Part shown: in pieces, positions 9,245 to 21,400 of the stretch
Numbering within the stretch: position 1 is the stretch's first letter
How the letters are laid out: each line of letters begins with the position of its first letter
Assembly (NCBI GenBank): GCA_965644315.1
Contig: CBFFRQ010000086.1
Coordinates: 59,878 to 123,877, forward strand
DNA from: Caecitellus pseudoparvulus
Lineage: Eukaryota > Bigyra: Bicosoecida
Direction of reading: 5' to 3'
Length of the DNA stretch: 64,000 bases
Position numbers and translations under genes: made by a program
Notes under the pieces: model-generated
Databases searched by the model: none
Seen by the model: only the letters and a program-made list of their open reading frames with translations
What the model was told of the DNA's origin: nothing

Positions 9245-10835
9245 CTAGTCCTGAGGCGAAGCCATCCACAGCGATAGCTTGCCTTCTGAATCTCCCGTGA
9301 CAATCGACGAAGCCCCAGCACAGACAGCAACGGCAGTGGGGAAGGAAGCTGCCACACTGCTCAGTACCCGAACGGTTTTACCCTGCAGGACATCAGTACA
9401 GGCCAATGCTTTGTCTTCCCCCACAGAGACAACCAGCAGCCCACATGGATGCCATGTAGCTTGCTTTGTCCACGCTGCGTGCGCTTCCTGTGAAGAAAGA
9501 GATGGAAGTCAGTGCCCGCCCGCCCGGACGGACGGTGCTGGCGCATCGAAGTACTCACGCAGCTGCAGACTTGAACTCCCGTCTCGGCATCGTGCACTGC
9601 GACCCTGTTGTCCCTGCCAGCCGTCAAAATGTACGCTGCGGAATCAGGACCGGTGCTTAAGTCTTCCCCACCCCCAGCAGCCGCAGCGCGGGGAGCGCCT
9701 TCTTCGCCGAACGAAAGCTGTGCCTTGACACCTTGCAGCGCTGCTGCCTGGGCAGATTTTCTCCTTAAACGTGCCGCTTGAGCAACCCCCGCAAACTCGA
9801 TGCTTTCCACTGCGTGTTCATGGGCAACCAACTCCAGCGAGCAGCTGCTTTCCTGGGCAGCGCCAGAAACCAAACTCCACACCTGCACCACCCCAGCATC
9901 CCCCCCCACAGCCAGCGCAGCCGCATCCGGCGAGACTGCCAGAGAGCGTATGGGTCCTTCTAAAGTCCTCCAGGTCTGGACACATGACCCCGTCGCGGCG
10001 TTCCACATTCGGCAGGTGCCATCCCTGGCGCCTCCCACCAAGTGGTCGCTCGCAGGCACCCAGGCAACGCACCCCACTCCTTCGCCAGCTAACGTGCGAA
10101 ACGCCTGCGAACCAGCACCAGGAGAAAATGACCACAGCTTTACAGAGTCATCTTGAGCAGTTGTCGCCAAGCGCTGGCCAGCCGCATCAAATGCAGCTGC
10201 CCTGAGGCCCCCTGTGTGTCCCCGCAACGTGCGCTCTCGAACCAGTCCATCCTCCTGTACAGCCCAGACATGTAGCAGGGCATCCAGCCCACCTGACACG
10301 ACCACATCAAACACGGGGTGGCAAACCAGCACGGACACGCCGTCGCTGTGCCCCGCCGTGCAACAAGCGGCAGGGGAGCAGGGGAGCCATTCCGCTGAGA
10401 GCGCTGAACCAGGAGTGGCAACGGTACCGCGGGCTGCCGCCTGCGCCGCTCGCAGCTCCCCTTGCAGGGCGTGCACCTGAGCCTCGAGGTCCAGGACCTT
10501 CTTTTGTAGCTTCACACTCGCGGTCCACTTCCGCACCAAGGTGGGAACGATCCCGGCGCCTGGGAGGAAGAGAAGTGGAATGGTGCAGAGCGTGCTGCCT
10601 GCCCCTGCACGATGCCGAGCTTACGTGATACAGAGTCTACCTCGAGGCCAGCTGCAGCTGCAAACTCCACAGCACACCCTTCAAATGCATCTCCTTTGGA
10701 AAGCAGGTACTGGAGTACTGCCTCGTGCCTGCGCAAGCGAGGCACGCCACCTTGGCCAACGCTGCAGCGGAAATTGCTTGGAGCTCTTGGCACCGCGACT
10801 TACAAGTCGCCGGACTGGCGCCTAGTCAACGCCAT
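9245..10835 (-). CDS. PAFAH1B1: LIS1 / PAFAH1B1 homologue (LisH plus WD40), four exons
   Basis: LIS1 is a dimeric WD40 protein that binds the dynein motor and regulates it with NudE. Minus-strand exons are 10804-10835, 10625-10728, 9559-10559 and 9245-9487, giving 459 residues. Introns are 75, 65 and 71 nt with GTAAGT, GTAAGC and GTGAGT donors, and phases 2, 1 and 0 match. Exon 1 begins MALTRRQSGDL, like the family opening with its RQ..EL signature. The LisH helix continues HEAVLQYLLSKGDAFEGC, followed by the coiled coil VRKWTASVKLQKKVLDLEAQ. WD repeats follow, for example TLRGHTGGLRAAAFDAAGQR, DDSVKLWS and LTAGRDNRVAVHDAETG, with the last repeat in exon 4 (EDKALACTDVLQGKTVRVL to EGKLSLWM). 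A 40-60 residue charged insert precedes the repeat with TAGRDN, making it longer than the usual 410 residues. Confidence 0.9.
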
Positions 10836-11571
10836 GGCGCCCAACTAAGTAAATCATCAAACTAACATACAGTTCTCCCTCCATTAATTTGGACTGTCAT
10901 TGATTTACGCTAAGTCCTGTGGAGTGAATGACCACCCGTTGAGGGAGCGCTTGCCTGCCATGGATAAGAAGACCCACTTACGGGTTCTAAATTTGCTGTT
11001 CTCACGGAATATGTTACTTGTAATCGTGTTAAGAAGGCCACTGAAGAATCGAATTCGCCCAGTCCAGAGGATACAGTCTTGCTGGGTCAGGAGCAGCGCA
11101 CATGGGCGCACAGCTGAGTGAAATGATGCCTCCATTCTGCTTCTGCAAGAATCACAAACCTGCGCGAGAAAATCAGCTGACAGGGGTGGTGCGGGAGTGA
11201 CTCGGCGAACTCCGCGCAGCAGCAAAATCCCAGTCCACCGAAGAACTTCATTCCTTCCTTGGTTAGAGATTCCCTCCCCCACCCCTCTGCTTGCCGCCAC
11301 ACACCCTGCGTGCTTGTCACGCCAGCACGGGATTGTCCACGAAACTCGGAAACGCACCAACAACGCAGGTGCAGCTAGAAAAGCTGCAGAAGGCACACCT
11401 GAGCGAAAACAATCAAAATGGTGCGTTGGCAGCACAGCCAAACGTGCCTGTTCACTGGTGCACACAATGGGAGGTAGTGAACACAACGAGAGGGAGTGAG
11501 CACGGAAGTCACACCAGCACCTCCCTTCTCCGCACCAGGCCACGGCAGCCAAAGGAGGGGAAAGAAGCTGG
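10836..11571. other. Divergent intergenic region between LIS1 and PAS gene A
   Basis: About 740 bp that must contain the promoters of LIS1 (minus) and gene A (plus). It is more AT-rich than flanking coding DNA, especially 10850-11060. Short open frames are present on both strands, but none shows a recognisable motif or consistent splice joins. Confidence 0.5.
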
Positions 11572-14500
11572 ATGGCCTTAATTCAAGACACCATCACAGG
11601 GTATGTCCCTGCAGATGCATCCTTTAGCAGCATCTGCATACAACCATCTCTGTTGCTGCGCAGAGCACTGCGAGTTGCGGCAAAAGAGCCTGGCCTGAAC
11701 AGGTACCTCTTCGTCGGGGGACACTTGTTCAGAGCGCTACAAATGATGGTATTCCCGGTACTTGCTGTCTTGGCTGTCTCAAAAAATACCGGAGGTGAGG
11801 TCAAATCAAACGCACATAGGCAAAAGCGGCGACTTTCAATCATTGTACACTTCTTGCCCAGGTGACGGATTGCGTGAGCTGCTGGCAGTGTCACAGCTTG
11901 CGAGCGTCTCAAGATTTCACCCGAGCATCAATATCATAGTATTCTTTCTGGCTCTTGCTTGGGCAGCTACCTTCTCAGCGCTCGCCATCAACGTCGGGTG
12001 GAGAGCAGCGTAAGTGCAGGATACCGCAAGCAAACCACCTGAAGCGATCATTCTGTGAACTACCTCCCCCTCCCTGCAGCACCGCCACTGGACAACAGCG
12101 ATGGCAGCTCTACGCATGGAGAGCCATGGTCTTCGTCAGCAGCACCTTCCTCTTCCTCCCCACTCTCGGTGCGTCGCCCAACCCCAACACCACTCCCACG
12201 CCTGCCGCCCCCTCGCAAGACAAGCACCGCCGCGACCATGCCGCCCTCCTTGCACGGCCCCCCGCACCACTGCGCAGGCGCCCTCGTCGACACCATGGGC
12301 TGCCAAGGCACGGAGGCTGTCCTGGGCGGCTGCTGGCAAGGCGCACACCTCGCCCTCAGCGTCCTCGGCGCCGTGTTTGGCTGCATGTTCACGGCCCTGA
12401 CCATCGCTGCCGCCGCCGTGTACGTCGACCGCACCCCCGGCACGACTGCATGGCATGCAGTGTCGGACGGGCGCGCAGATGCCACCATGCTGCTGCAGCA
12501 GGTGGTGCTCATCATGGTGTACGGCATCGTCGGCGCAGCCAACCTTCCCGGCTGGCTGTCCGTGGTCATCCTGGGCTTCGTCGCGACGACCTGGCTGCAC
12601 CACTTCATCATGCGGCAGCCGCACGCTGTGAGCTTCATGAACAGTCTGCGGGCGGGGTGTGGCGCAGTCTTCGCGTGGGGCGTCGTGTGCCTCGCTGTCG
12701 CGCTGCTGCGGGGCAGCTCCGATGTCGGCCTGCTCTTCTTCACAGGTGCCGTGCTCAGTGCCGCCCTGGCCCACTTCATGGTGCTGCGCCGTCGCATGAT
12801 GTTGCTGCAGGCCCAGGCAGTGGACGTGTCGTCAGATGTGGACCTGTCACTGTGGGCTCGCACCCGCCTGCAGCTGGCACACGACACGACGTACTCGGTG
12901 CTGGCGCTGCCTGCAGCTGTGTGGTTGGGGGGCGGCACGTTGTTGGCTGGGTGGGAGAGTCGAGCGAGCAGTGACGGTCTGACAGCCCGGCAGCAGGTGG
13001 AGGCGCTGCTGCGGGCGGTGCTGCCGCAGCAAAGCGAAAGCGACGCCTCCAAAGCCGATCAAACTCCGTATGTGCACAGCAAAGCAAAACGCCCAGGCAA
13101 CTTTACATCACATTCCTTGTTTCTTGCTTTGCACAGATTGCTGTACCAGGATGACGATAGTGAAGACTTCAGCCCCGTTGCATCGCTTCACTCCGAAGCT
13201 GGCCCCAGCCCCCGCCTCACTGAATCAAGATCATCATCGTTCAGAGTTGAGGGCGGGAAGGGTGCCTCTCTGGCTGCTGCTCAGCAAGCTCGCCGCATGA
13301 TCGCTGGGGGGGCGAAAACAGTGGCTCGCTCGCAGCGGAGCGGGGGCGGAGATGCTGAAGATGCTGATACTGATCTTGACACAACATCTCCTCGGGCCGC
13401 CATCGCCACGGCCCTGGTAATGCTCGTGCATGGTGAGCTGAGGGCACGAAATGACGACGCCAAGCTGTCTGCGACCCTCCTCATGCTCCTCGCCGACATG
13501 CGCGCCCACTGCCTCAAGAACAAGTTCATGGAGCTCATGGCCCTCTCACAAGCCAAATCACACGCCTCCCTCCCATGGGACGTCCAGTTCTGGGTCGAAC
13601 AACGCCTCCAAGTCCTCCGCACCGTGCAAGAGCATGCCACAGGCGAAGGCGACCTCAGCCCCGTCGACCGCCTGCTGTTCGACCAGCACTTCACATGGAT
13701 CATGAAGCACCAGCGTGCCTGGTACCGAGGCCTGGCCAGCATGTTCAGGGAGCTGGCCTCACCCACACCCGACATGGCTGCTCTGCAGGTCTCCGCGCAG
13801 GGCCTCGCTGACGCCCTCATCGACACCGAGCACAACTTCAGGGAGCTCATGGCCATCAACAAGAACTCCGTCAAGGTGCTGCGGGCCAAGGCAAACTACC
13901 TCATCCGCATCCGCAGGGCTGATGCCGAGGGCGCCGCCCTCCTCTCCCGCGCAGAGCGCCTGGAGGCCGCCGCCCTCTCACGCACACAACGAGAGGTGTC
14001 ACACTTCAAGCTCCTGGCCAACGGCGGCGAGCACCTCGTCATGGACGACACCGCAGCAGTCATTGTGGCCAACGGCGAGATGGCGCACCTGGGCGAGATC
14101 ACCAAGGTCAACGCCGTCGCAGCGGCACTCTTCCGACGCACCAAGAACAACATGGTCGGGCAGAACCTCAGCACCCTCATCCCCCCGCCCATCTCAGACA
14201 TGCACGACATGTTCCTCAGGCGCTACGCAAATACTGGAAAGACCCGCCTCATGAACAACACCCGCAACCTCCTGGGACTCGACTCCACCGGCGCCATCTT
14301 TCCTGCACGAGGCACTCTGCGTGAGACGCCACCCCTGGAGGGCAGCTCGGCGGCACAGTTCACCATGCTCATGCAGCCACTGCGGGTGGCGGAGCACCAC
14401 CTGCTCTTCGCGGGGCCAGCGCAGGGCTACCAGATCTGGGCTGGAGACGCCGAGAGCTACAAGCTCTTCGGCATCACCTACCGCTCCCTGGGCGAGACAG

Positions 14501-17442
14501 CCGTGTCAGCTGTGCAGTTCCTGCCCGAGGTCGACATGGCCTTCACAGCCGCGTGGCGCGCGCAGCGCGCGGCCATGGAGGAAGATGGCGCCGACACTGA
14601 CGAGGCTGGTGCGCCCATGAGTCTGCCCATGGCCAGCCGCGATGCAGGCGGCACTGGCTCGCGTCGGCGGTCCCTGCTGCAGGCAGACAAGGCATTCCAG
14701 CGCACACCTGTGACGAATGTGACGAGTGAGCACGTGAAGCATGTGTTCGCGATGGTGCAGAAGATCATGCTGCCGTCGGCGGGGGGCGTGCTGTACTTGT
14801 TGTCGTGGAAGCACACTGCCGAGATGCAAGGTGTTGTGGGAAAGGCACACGGCCTGCACAGCAACAAGAACGCCACTGCCCCATTGGCCGGAAAAGGGGT
14901 GGCGGCTTCTCTCATGCATGGTTCCGGAGCAAAAGAAGCTGGGGTGCGATTTTCTGAGGAGAAGCCCGTGGAAATCGCCGGCCCTCCATCAACCCCACCG
15001 CTAAGTGATTCTCATGTGAGGGTGGACACTTCTGGGGCCGCTGCTAGCTCACAGACGTCTGAGCCAGGCACACCGCACATGCTGTCTCCCGGGCCACTGC
15101 ACCATACCTCTCTCTTCATGCAAAGTCCTGCACATGGACAGCACGGCCGCCCACCCAGACCGGCTGAACAACTAGGAACACCCACCTCAGCAAGGAGCAT
15201 GCAGTTCCACAAACAAACATCTGACCTGCAAGCATCTAGTCCATACATGGAAAAGCCTGCTCCCGAAGTACCTGGGCACTCTGGAAACAGTAGCGAAACA
15301 GGGACGTCATCCTTTTCAGGGTCAGCGTCCACCGCCGCCACTCGCCACTCCCTCTGGACCAAACACGTCCTCGACATCACCGCCAGCGAGCAGCAACACC
15401 CCGTCGTACTCCACCTCCGCCTCTCCTTCCTCGCACAACTCATCCTCCTGCTCGCATTCTCCGTCGCCATCTTCGTCATGCGGGTCGACGCCGTCGAATC
15501 TCTGTCAGTGCTCGTCACTGCCATGAAGCTCGGAGGTGAGCGCCTCCTCCACGCCCGGGCCGCCGTCATGCTCGCCACCTCCATGGTGCTCGTCAACACC
15601 GGCGTGCACGTGGACTCCATCGCATCCCTGCGCACCAAGCTCACGGCAGAGCTGGACACCCTGTCCACCATCACCTCGGACCTGCAGCACTCCCTCGGAT
15701 CCATGCAGAACAAGCTGGGCTTCCATGTGGACGACTACACCCTGCCTGTGACCGGTGCACATGGCTCACTGCAGTACCTCACGCCCTACGACGCGACGGT
15801 ATGGCTGCTGGGCCACCTGAGTGTCGTGCGCGACCTGCCTGATGCCGAGGTCACGACAGACCACCCCAGCGTCGGGGCTGTGCTCAACGCCACCTCCCTG
15901 CTCAGCGACGTCTTCCCACGCAGCGTGCGGGAGGTGGAGAGTGCCACCGCACAGTGGATCGAGCATCACAACCTGGAGGAGGCCATCGTCACTGTCTCCG
16001 GCCTCGTCGTCGCAGTGGTGCTGGTGGGCTCCCTGTCCATGCTCTTCATCTCACGCCTGGCGTCCCACCGTGTGTTGGTGCTGCGGGCGATGGGCAGCAT
16101 GCCAGTGCGCATGGTGAAGGCGCTGGCGCGGGCGTCACTGCAGGAGGGGCGTCGTCACTTGGCGATGTTGGCGAACGCGGACGAGGCGGAGGATGATGTG
16201 GGTGTGGTGGACGACGTGGAGGGGGGCGGCTCAGCCTCGCCCGATGTTATTCCATACACGCAATCCTTTAAAGGGCCAATACAACCGCTTGCGGTCGCGC
16301 AAGAAAAGGATATCGAGCAAGCGACAGAGTCTCAGGCAGGTTCGTCCGGAAGAAGAGGAAGCGCAAAGAACACTAAGCACTCTTCTGCATTCCGGACTGA
16401 AATGCTCGACTCGTCCCGGTTCAGGACAGCTGCGCTTACTCGAATGATGGCCCCCACCGTCCTCATCTTCGCATTCCTCGCCGGCATCTGGTCTGACTGG
16501 TTCATCACCACCTCCGCACTCCTCAAAGACGCTGAACGCACTTACGCCGCACAGGAAACCGCCGTGCACAGCACCGCCGCACTGCAAACCATCCTCTCCT
16601 CCATGCTTGTCCTCGTCAGGGCTGGCGCCGTGCCTGGCGCTGTCGCTGCCGTCGATGTCAGCCTCGCCGCAGCCTTGGGCGGCCTGCAGACACTCGTGCA
16701 GGGCACCGCCGCAGGCAGCCTCACCAGCAGCCAGCTGCCCGCCATCCAAGACGGCACGTGGGCGGCAGGAGTCCTGACCGAGGATGCCTGCGCCGTGCAG
16801 GGCGGACTGTACGACATGGCTGGCTGTGCTGCCTTCGCCTCTGGCCTCCTGGCCACCTCCGGCGTGCAGGGCGGCATGCTGCGCTTCACGTCGCAGGCCT
16901 CCGAGCTGACGTCCCAGGTGCAGAGTGGCGCCATCGCAGTGGGCCTGAACGCCAGCCAGGTCGACACCCTCCTCGCCTCCCAGCGCTACGCCGCCACCGT
17001 CCTCGCCAACGGCACCGAAGCCCTCAGCCGCAGCCGCTTCCTGCACCGCTCAGTGCACCCCTACATGCTGGGCACCTGCACGGCGCTGGCAGAGGAGTTC
17101 CACGATGACACACGCGGCCTGCATGAGGCAGCCCTGGGCCGATCACAGGCCCTCACCGCCGTCCTGCTCTGCCTCATGGTGGTGTCCATGGTGGCGTGGA
17201 TCTGGCCAGCAGCTCGGCAGCTGGGCAAGGATGTGTTTGCGACGCATGCTCTGCTGGCTGCTGTGCCGCCTGAGGTGCAGGTGCGGGTGCCGAGCATGAA
17301 GGCGGCCCTGGTGAAGATCGCTGAGCTGACGGCGCAGAGTGGGTCGGACGGCACGCTGACGGACATGGGCGCGATGTTGGGCTTCGACGAGGATGATGAA
17401 GAAGAAGGGGGGCCTTCTGAAGAGCAGGGCCCTCAAGTGTAA
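11572..17442 (+). CDS. Gene A: multi-pass membrane protein with PAS domain (TmcB-like family), six exons
   Basis: Exons are 11572-11600, 11664-11794, 11862-12009, 12080-12168, 12278-13067 and 13137-17442, giving 1,830 residues, matching paralogue C (1,831). Donors are GTATGT, GTGAGG, GTAAGT, GTGCGT and GTATGT; phases 2, 1, 2, 1 and 2 match. The N-terminal 300 residues contain several membrane helices (NIIVFFLALAWAATFSALAI; LGAVFGCMFTALTIAAAAVY). A helical cytosolic region (about 440-690) follows, then a PAS domain at about 690-800 (GEITKVNAVAAALF, MVGQNLSTLIPPPISDMHD, RRYANTG). Further helices lie near 1153, 1345, 1498 and 1733. This is the architecture of TmcB-like PAS proteins known mainly from ciliates and other protists, of unknown role, possibly sensory. 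Linkers between cores are Ser/Thr/Gly-rich and differ wholly from gene B. Confidence 0.8.
12080..13037 (+). repeat. Duplicated block 1 shared by genes A and B
   Basis: This stretch recurs at 19053-20010 with only scattered single-base differences, and it includes the intron at 12169-12277 (partner 19142-19250), where I find one difference. Identity stops abruptly at AAGCGA in both copies. It encodes the N-terminal membrane helices. Confidence 0.92.
13451..14828 (+). repeat. Duplicated block 2 shared by genes A and B
   Basis: It recurs at 20430-21807, co-linear and nearly identical over about 1.38 kb, covering the helical cytosolic region and the PAS domain. Both borders are abrupt: ATGACGACGCC opens both copies and GAGATGCA closes them. 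Confidence 0.93.
15325..16223 (+). repeat. Duplicated block 3 shared by genes A and B
   Basis: It recurs at 22529-23427, about 0.9 kb, nearly identical. It codes for a membrane helix, a probable extracytosolic domain and a second helix. Sequence on both sides is unrelated between copies. Confidence 0.93.
16444..17396 (+). repeat. Duplicated block 4 shared by genes A and B
   Basis: It recurs at 23765-24717, about 0.95 kb, nearly identical. It encodes the last membrane pair and the domain between. The two genes then end in unrelated tails of 15 residues (A) and 36 residues (B). Confidence 0.93.
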
Positions 17443-18484
17443 GCAGGGGGGCGTCCCCCTGCGTGCAGGGTGTTGAGGATCGGAGGGCTGCGCAGCATGA
17501 CGCAGCAGGGAAGTTGAGTGCAGCAGCTGGCATGGTCTTCACACGTTGGCTAACTCTGCAGCATACGAATGCATCCCCAAGGGGAAAGCTCCCTCATGCT
17601 AAAGAATCTTGTGTGTTGGCTGCTGAACCAATTCTTCAGCTTCTGGCACCTGATCCGGCTTGCCAGCGCGCAGAATGCAAACACTCCGTGTTGGCGATGG
17701 GTCAGTCATCTCCAGGCATCATCCACTCGGGAATGCTTTCCTTCACCATCAGGCGTCCTTCTGAACGGTGCGGCTTTTCTTCCCTGCAGACTTTCTGCTC
17801 ACGAATTCAGCGGCGTGGGAGCCATGCCTTCAGATTCTCGCTGGTACAGTGCCGACGGAGGAGGCCGGCAATGCCCTACTGGCCCCACCTTGCACTTGGT
17901 TGACCTCGAGGCTTGCAGACTGAAGCACCCCCTGCCTTCCACAAGGAGAAAGGATTCATGCTTCCTTATTCATGTGTGACAGCTTGGCCAGTTCCTGGTG
18001 CAGTCGATGCGCTCTCAAGCGCCATGGTGAGGGGCCTGTGATGGTGTGCGTATGGCTTCACTTCGCCTGGGCAGGGTCGAGGGGGGGCAATCGCAGCCGG
18101 CACTGCACACAACCCGCCGAGGAACAAACCCCACCCTTCCCTCTCCACGCATACATTCGGTGTGATGGTGCATTCGCCTGGACCCCTGCTGACCCACCGT
18201 GGCCCACACGGCAGTCGAAGTATCCAGCCTCGGCGTGGCGAAGAAAACGCTCAGCCACGCTGTTGTCAGCCACGGCGTAGGACTCGCAGATCAGCGTCTT
18301 TGCAAGGAAACTGCCGAAGTCCACTAGGCTTGCTTGTGACATGGTGAGCTAGCTGATGCGAGCACCTAGAAGTCTTGAAACAAGTGCAGCCAACAATGAG
18401 GACACGCGCGGTGCCAGCCGCGGAAATTAGGCCCGGGAGCGCCAACTTGGCCAACTCCACTTCCCATGTCCCCCTCGCTCACAG
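17443..18484. other. Intergenic region between PAS genes A and B
   Basis: About 1 kb that is not duplicated elsewhere in the window. It should hold the 3' end of A and the promoter and first exon(s) of B. I could not find a first exon for B with a start codon and matching phase. No RNA gene, mobile element or tandem repeat is evident. Confidence 0.45.
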
Positions 18485-21400
18485 GCTTCAAGAAAGGGTG
18501 CCAGCTCTGAGCGAGGATGGCTGGAAACAGTCCAGCTTGTATTTACTGAGTAAGCGCATGTGGAAGTCTCCATGGCTGCTTCGTTCCCACAGCAGAAACC
18601 ACGCGGCAACCTCGCAGAGCGCTCCGAGTAGCTGTCAAGGAGCCAGGCCTGAACAGGTATCTCTTTGTCGCCGGCCATGTACTTCGGACCCTCCAGATGC
18701 TTGTCTTCCCTATGCTCTCCACGCTCGCCATCGGGCGCAGCAGCGCGAGTGAGTTCCAGCCAGGTGCTTCGCAAGTGTACCACTCGCACGACCTTTGCCA
18801 CCGCGTCTTTCAGCCAGCGACGGCCTTGAGCAAGTGCTCACAGTCACTCAGCTAGTGAGCGTATCGCGGTTTGTCGGAGACGTGAGCGTTGTGGTCTTCT
18901 TCCTGGCCTTGGTTTGGGCCATCGCCTTCTCAGCGCTCGCCATCAACGTCGGGTGGAGAGCAGTGTGAGTTTCAGCGCATCAACAGCAGTCAAACTCGCT
19001 CGAGTTGGATGCCGCCGCACCTCCGCACTTCTTCCCTTCCCACTCCCTGCAGCACCGCCACCGGACAACAGCGATGGCAGCTCTACGCTTGGAGAGCCAT
19101 GGTCTTCGTCAGCAGCACCTTCCTCTTCCTCCCCACTCTCGGTGCGTCGCCCGACCCCAACACCACTCCCACGCCTGCCGCCCCCTCGCAAGACAAGCAC
19201 CGCCGCGACCATGCCGCCCTCCTTGCACGGCCCCCCGCACCACTGCGCAGGCGCCCTCGTCGACACCATGGGCTGCCAAGGCACGGAGGCTGTCCTGGGC
19301 GGCTGCTGGCAAGGCGCACACCTCGCCCTCAGCGTCCTCGGCGCCGTGTTTGGCTGCATGTTCACGGCCCTGACCATCGCTGCCGCCGCCGTGTACGTCG
19401 ACCGCACCCCCGGCACGACTGCATGGCATGCAGTGTCGGACGGGCGCGCAGATGCCACCATGCTGCTGCAGCAGGTGGTGCTCATCATGGTGTACGGCAT
19501 CGTCGGCGCAGCCAACCTTCCCGGCTGGCTGTCCGTGGTCATCCTGGGCTTCGTCGCGACGACCTGGCTGCACCACTTCATCATGCGGCAGCCGCACGCT
19601 GTGAGCTTCATGAACAGTCTGCGGGCGGGGTGTGGCGCAGTCTTCGCGTGGGGCGTCGTGTGCCTCGCTGTCGCGCTGCTGCGGGGCAGCTCCGATGTCG
19701 GCCTGCTCTTCTTCACAGGTGCCGTGCTCAGTGCCGCCCTGGCCCACTTCATGGTGCTGCGCCGTCGCATGATGTTGCTGCAGGCCCAGGCAGTAGACGT
19801 GTCGTCCGATGTGGACCTGTCACTGTGGGCCCGCACCCGCCTGCAGCTGGCACACGACACGACGTACTCGGTGCTGGCGCTGCCTGCAGCTGTGTGGTTG
19901 GGGGGCGGAACGTTGTTGGCTGGGTGGGAGAGTCGAGCGAGCAGCGACGGTCTGACAGCCCGGCAGCAGGTGGAGGCGCTGCTGCGGGCGGTGCTGCCGC
20001 AGCAAAGCGAGGGAGCACGAGGGGCCCACGAAGATGAAGGGTATGCAGACCACGCAGTCCATGATGACAGCGCGACTACCGCAACGGCATTGACCCCGGC
20101 CCACCATGGAGGCATCCATGCGCACTTTGGAGAGCCAGGTCCAGTGGATGTGCACCAGCCGGAGTACGAACCCGCCGAGAGTGTCAGGGGAACCCAGATG
20201 ACGATTCGCACAGATGATGTCCCATCCCTCTCCATGCCGCCAAGCACTTCGTTTGCTGCTGCTCAGCAAGCTCGCCGCATGATGGCAGGGGGCGCAAAGG
20301 CATCTGGCCGTTCCTCAAAGCGATCTCGAATCGCAGGCGGAGGTTCTGGAGCCATCGACGTTTCCTCAGCACGTACTGCAATCGCGACGGCACTGACTCA
20401 ACAAGTGCACACAGAGCTCAAGAGCCGTGATGACGACGCCAAGCTGTCCGCGACCCTCCTCATGCTCCTCGCCGACATGCGCGCCCACTGCCTCAAGAAC
20501 AAGTTCATGGAGCTCATGGCCCTCTCACAAGCCAAATCACACGCCTCCCTCCCATGGGACGTCCAGTTCTGGGTCGAACAACGCCTCCAAGTCCTCCGCA
20601 CAGTGCAGGAGCATGCCACAGGCGAAGGCGACCTCAGCCCCGTCGACCGCCTGCTGTTCGACCAGCACTTCACATGGATCATGAAGCACCAGCGTGCCTG
20701 GTACCGAGGCCTGGCCAGCATGTTCAGGGAGCTGGCCTCACCCACACCCGACATGGCTGCTCTGCAGGTCTCCGCTCAGGGCCTCGCTGATGCCCTCATC
20801 GACACCGAGCACAACTTCAGGGAGCTCATGGCCATCAACAAGAACTCCGTCAAGGTGCTGCGGGCCAAGGCAAACTACCTCATCCGCATCCGCAGGGCTG
20901 ATGCCGAGGGCGCCGCCCTCCTCTCCCGCGCAGAGCGCCTGGAGGCCGCCGCCCTCTCACGCACACAACGAGAGGTGTCACACTTCAAGCTCCTGGCCAA
21001 CGGCGGCGAGCACCTCGTCATGGACGACACCGCGGCAGTCATTGTGGCCAACGGCGAGATGGCGCACCTGGGCGAGATCACCAAGGTCAACGCCGTCGCA
21101 GCGGCACTCTTCCGACGCACCAAGAACAACATGGTCGGGCAGAACCTCAGCACCCTCATCCCCCCGCCCATCTCAGACATGCACGACATGTTCCTCAGGC
21201 GCTACGCAAACACAGGCAACACTCGTCTCATGAACAACACCCGCAACCTCCTGGGACTCGACTCCACCGGCGCCATCTTTCCTGTACGAGGCACTCTGCG
21301 TGAGACGCCACCCCTGGAGGGCAGCTCGGCGGCACAGTTCACCATGCTCATGCAGCCGCTGCGGGTGGCGGAGCACCACCTGCTCTTCGCGGGGCCAGCA

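Noticed and set aside
12060-13052. Long minus-strand frames opposite genes A and B (330 and 434 codons)
   Set aside because: They are duplicated only because A and B are duplicated, and they carry no motif. The plus frame has membrane helices, PAS and consistent splice phases.
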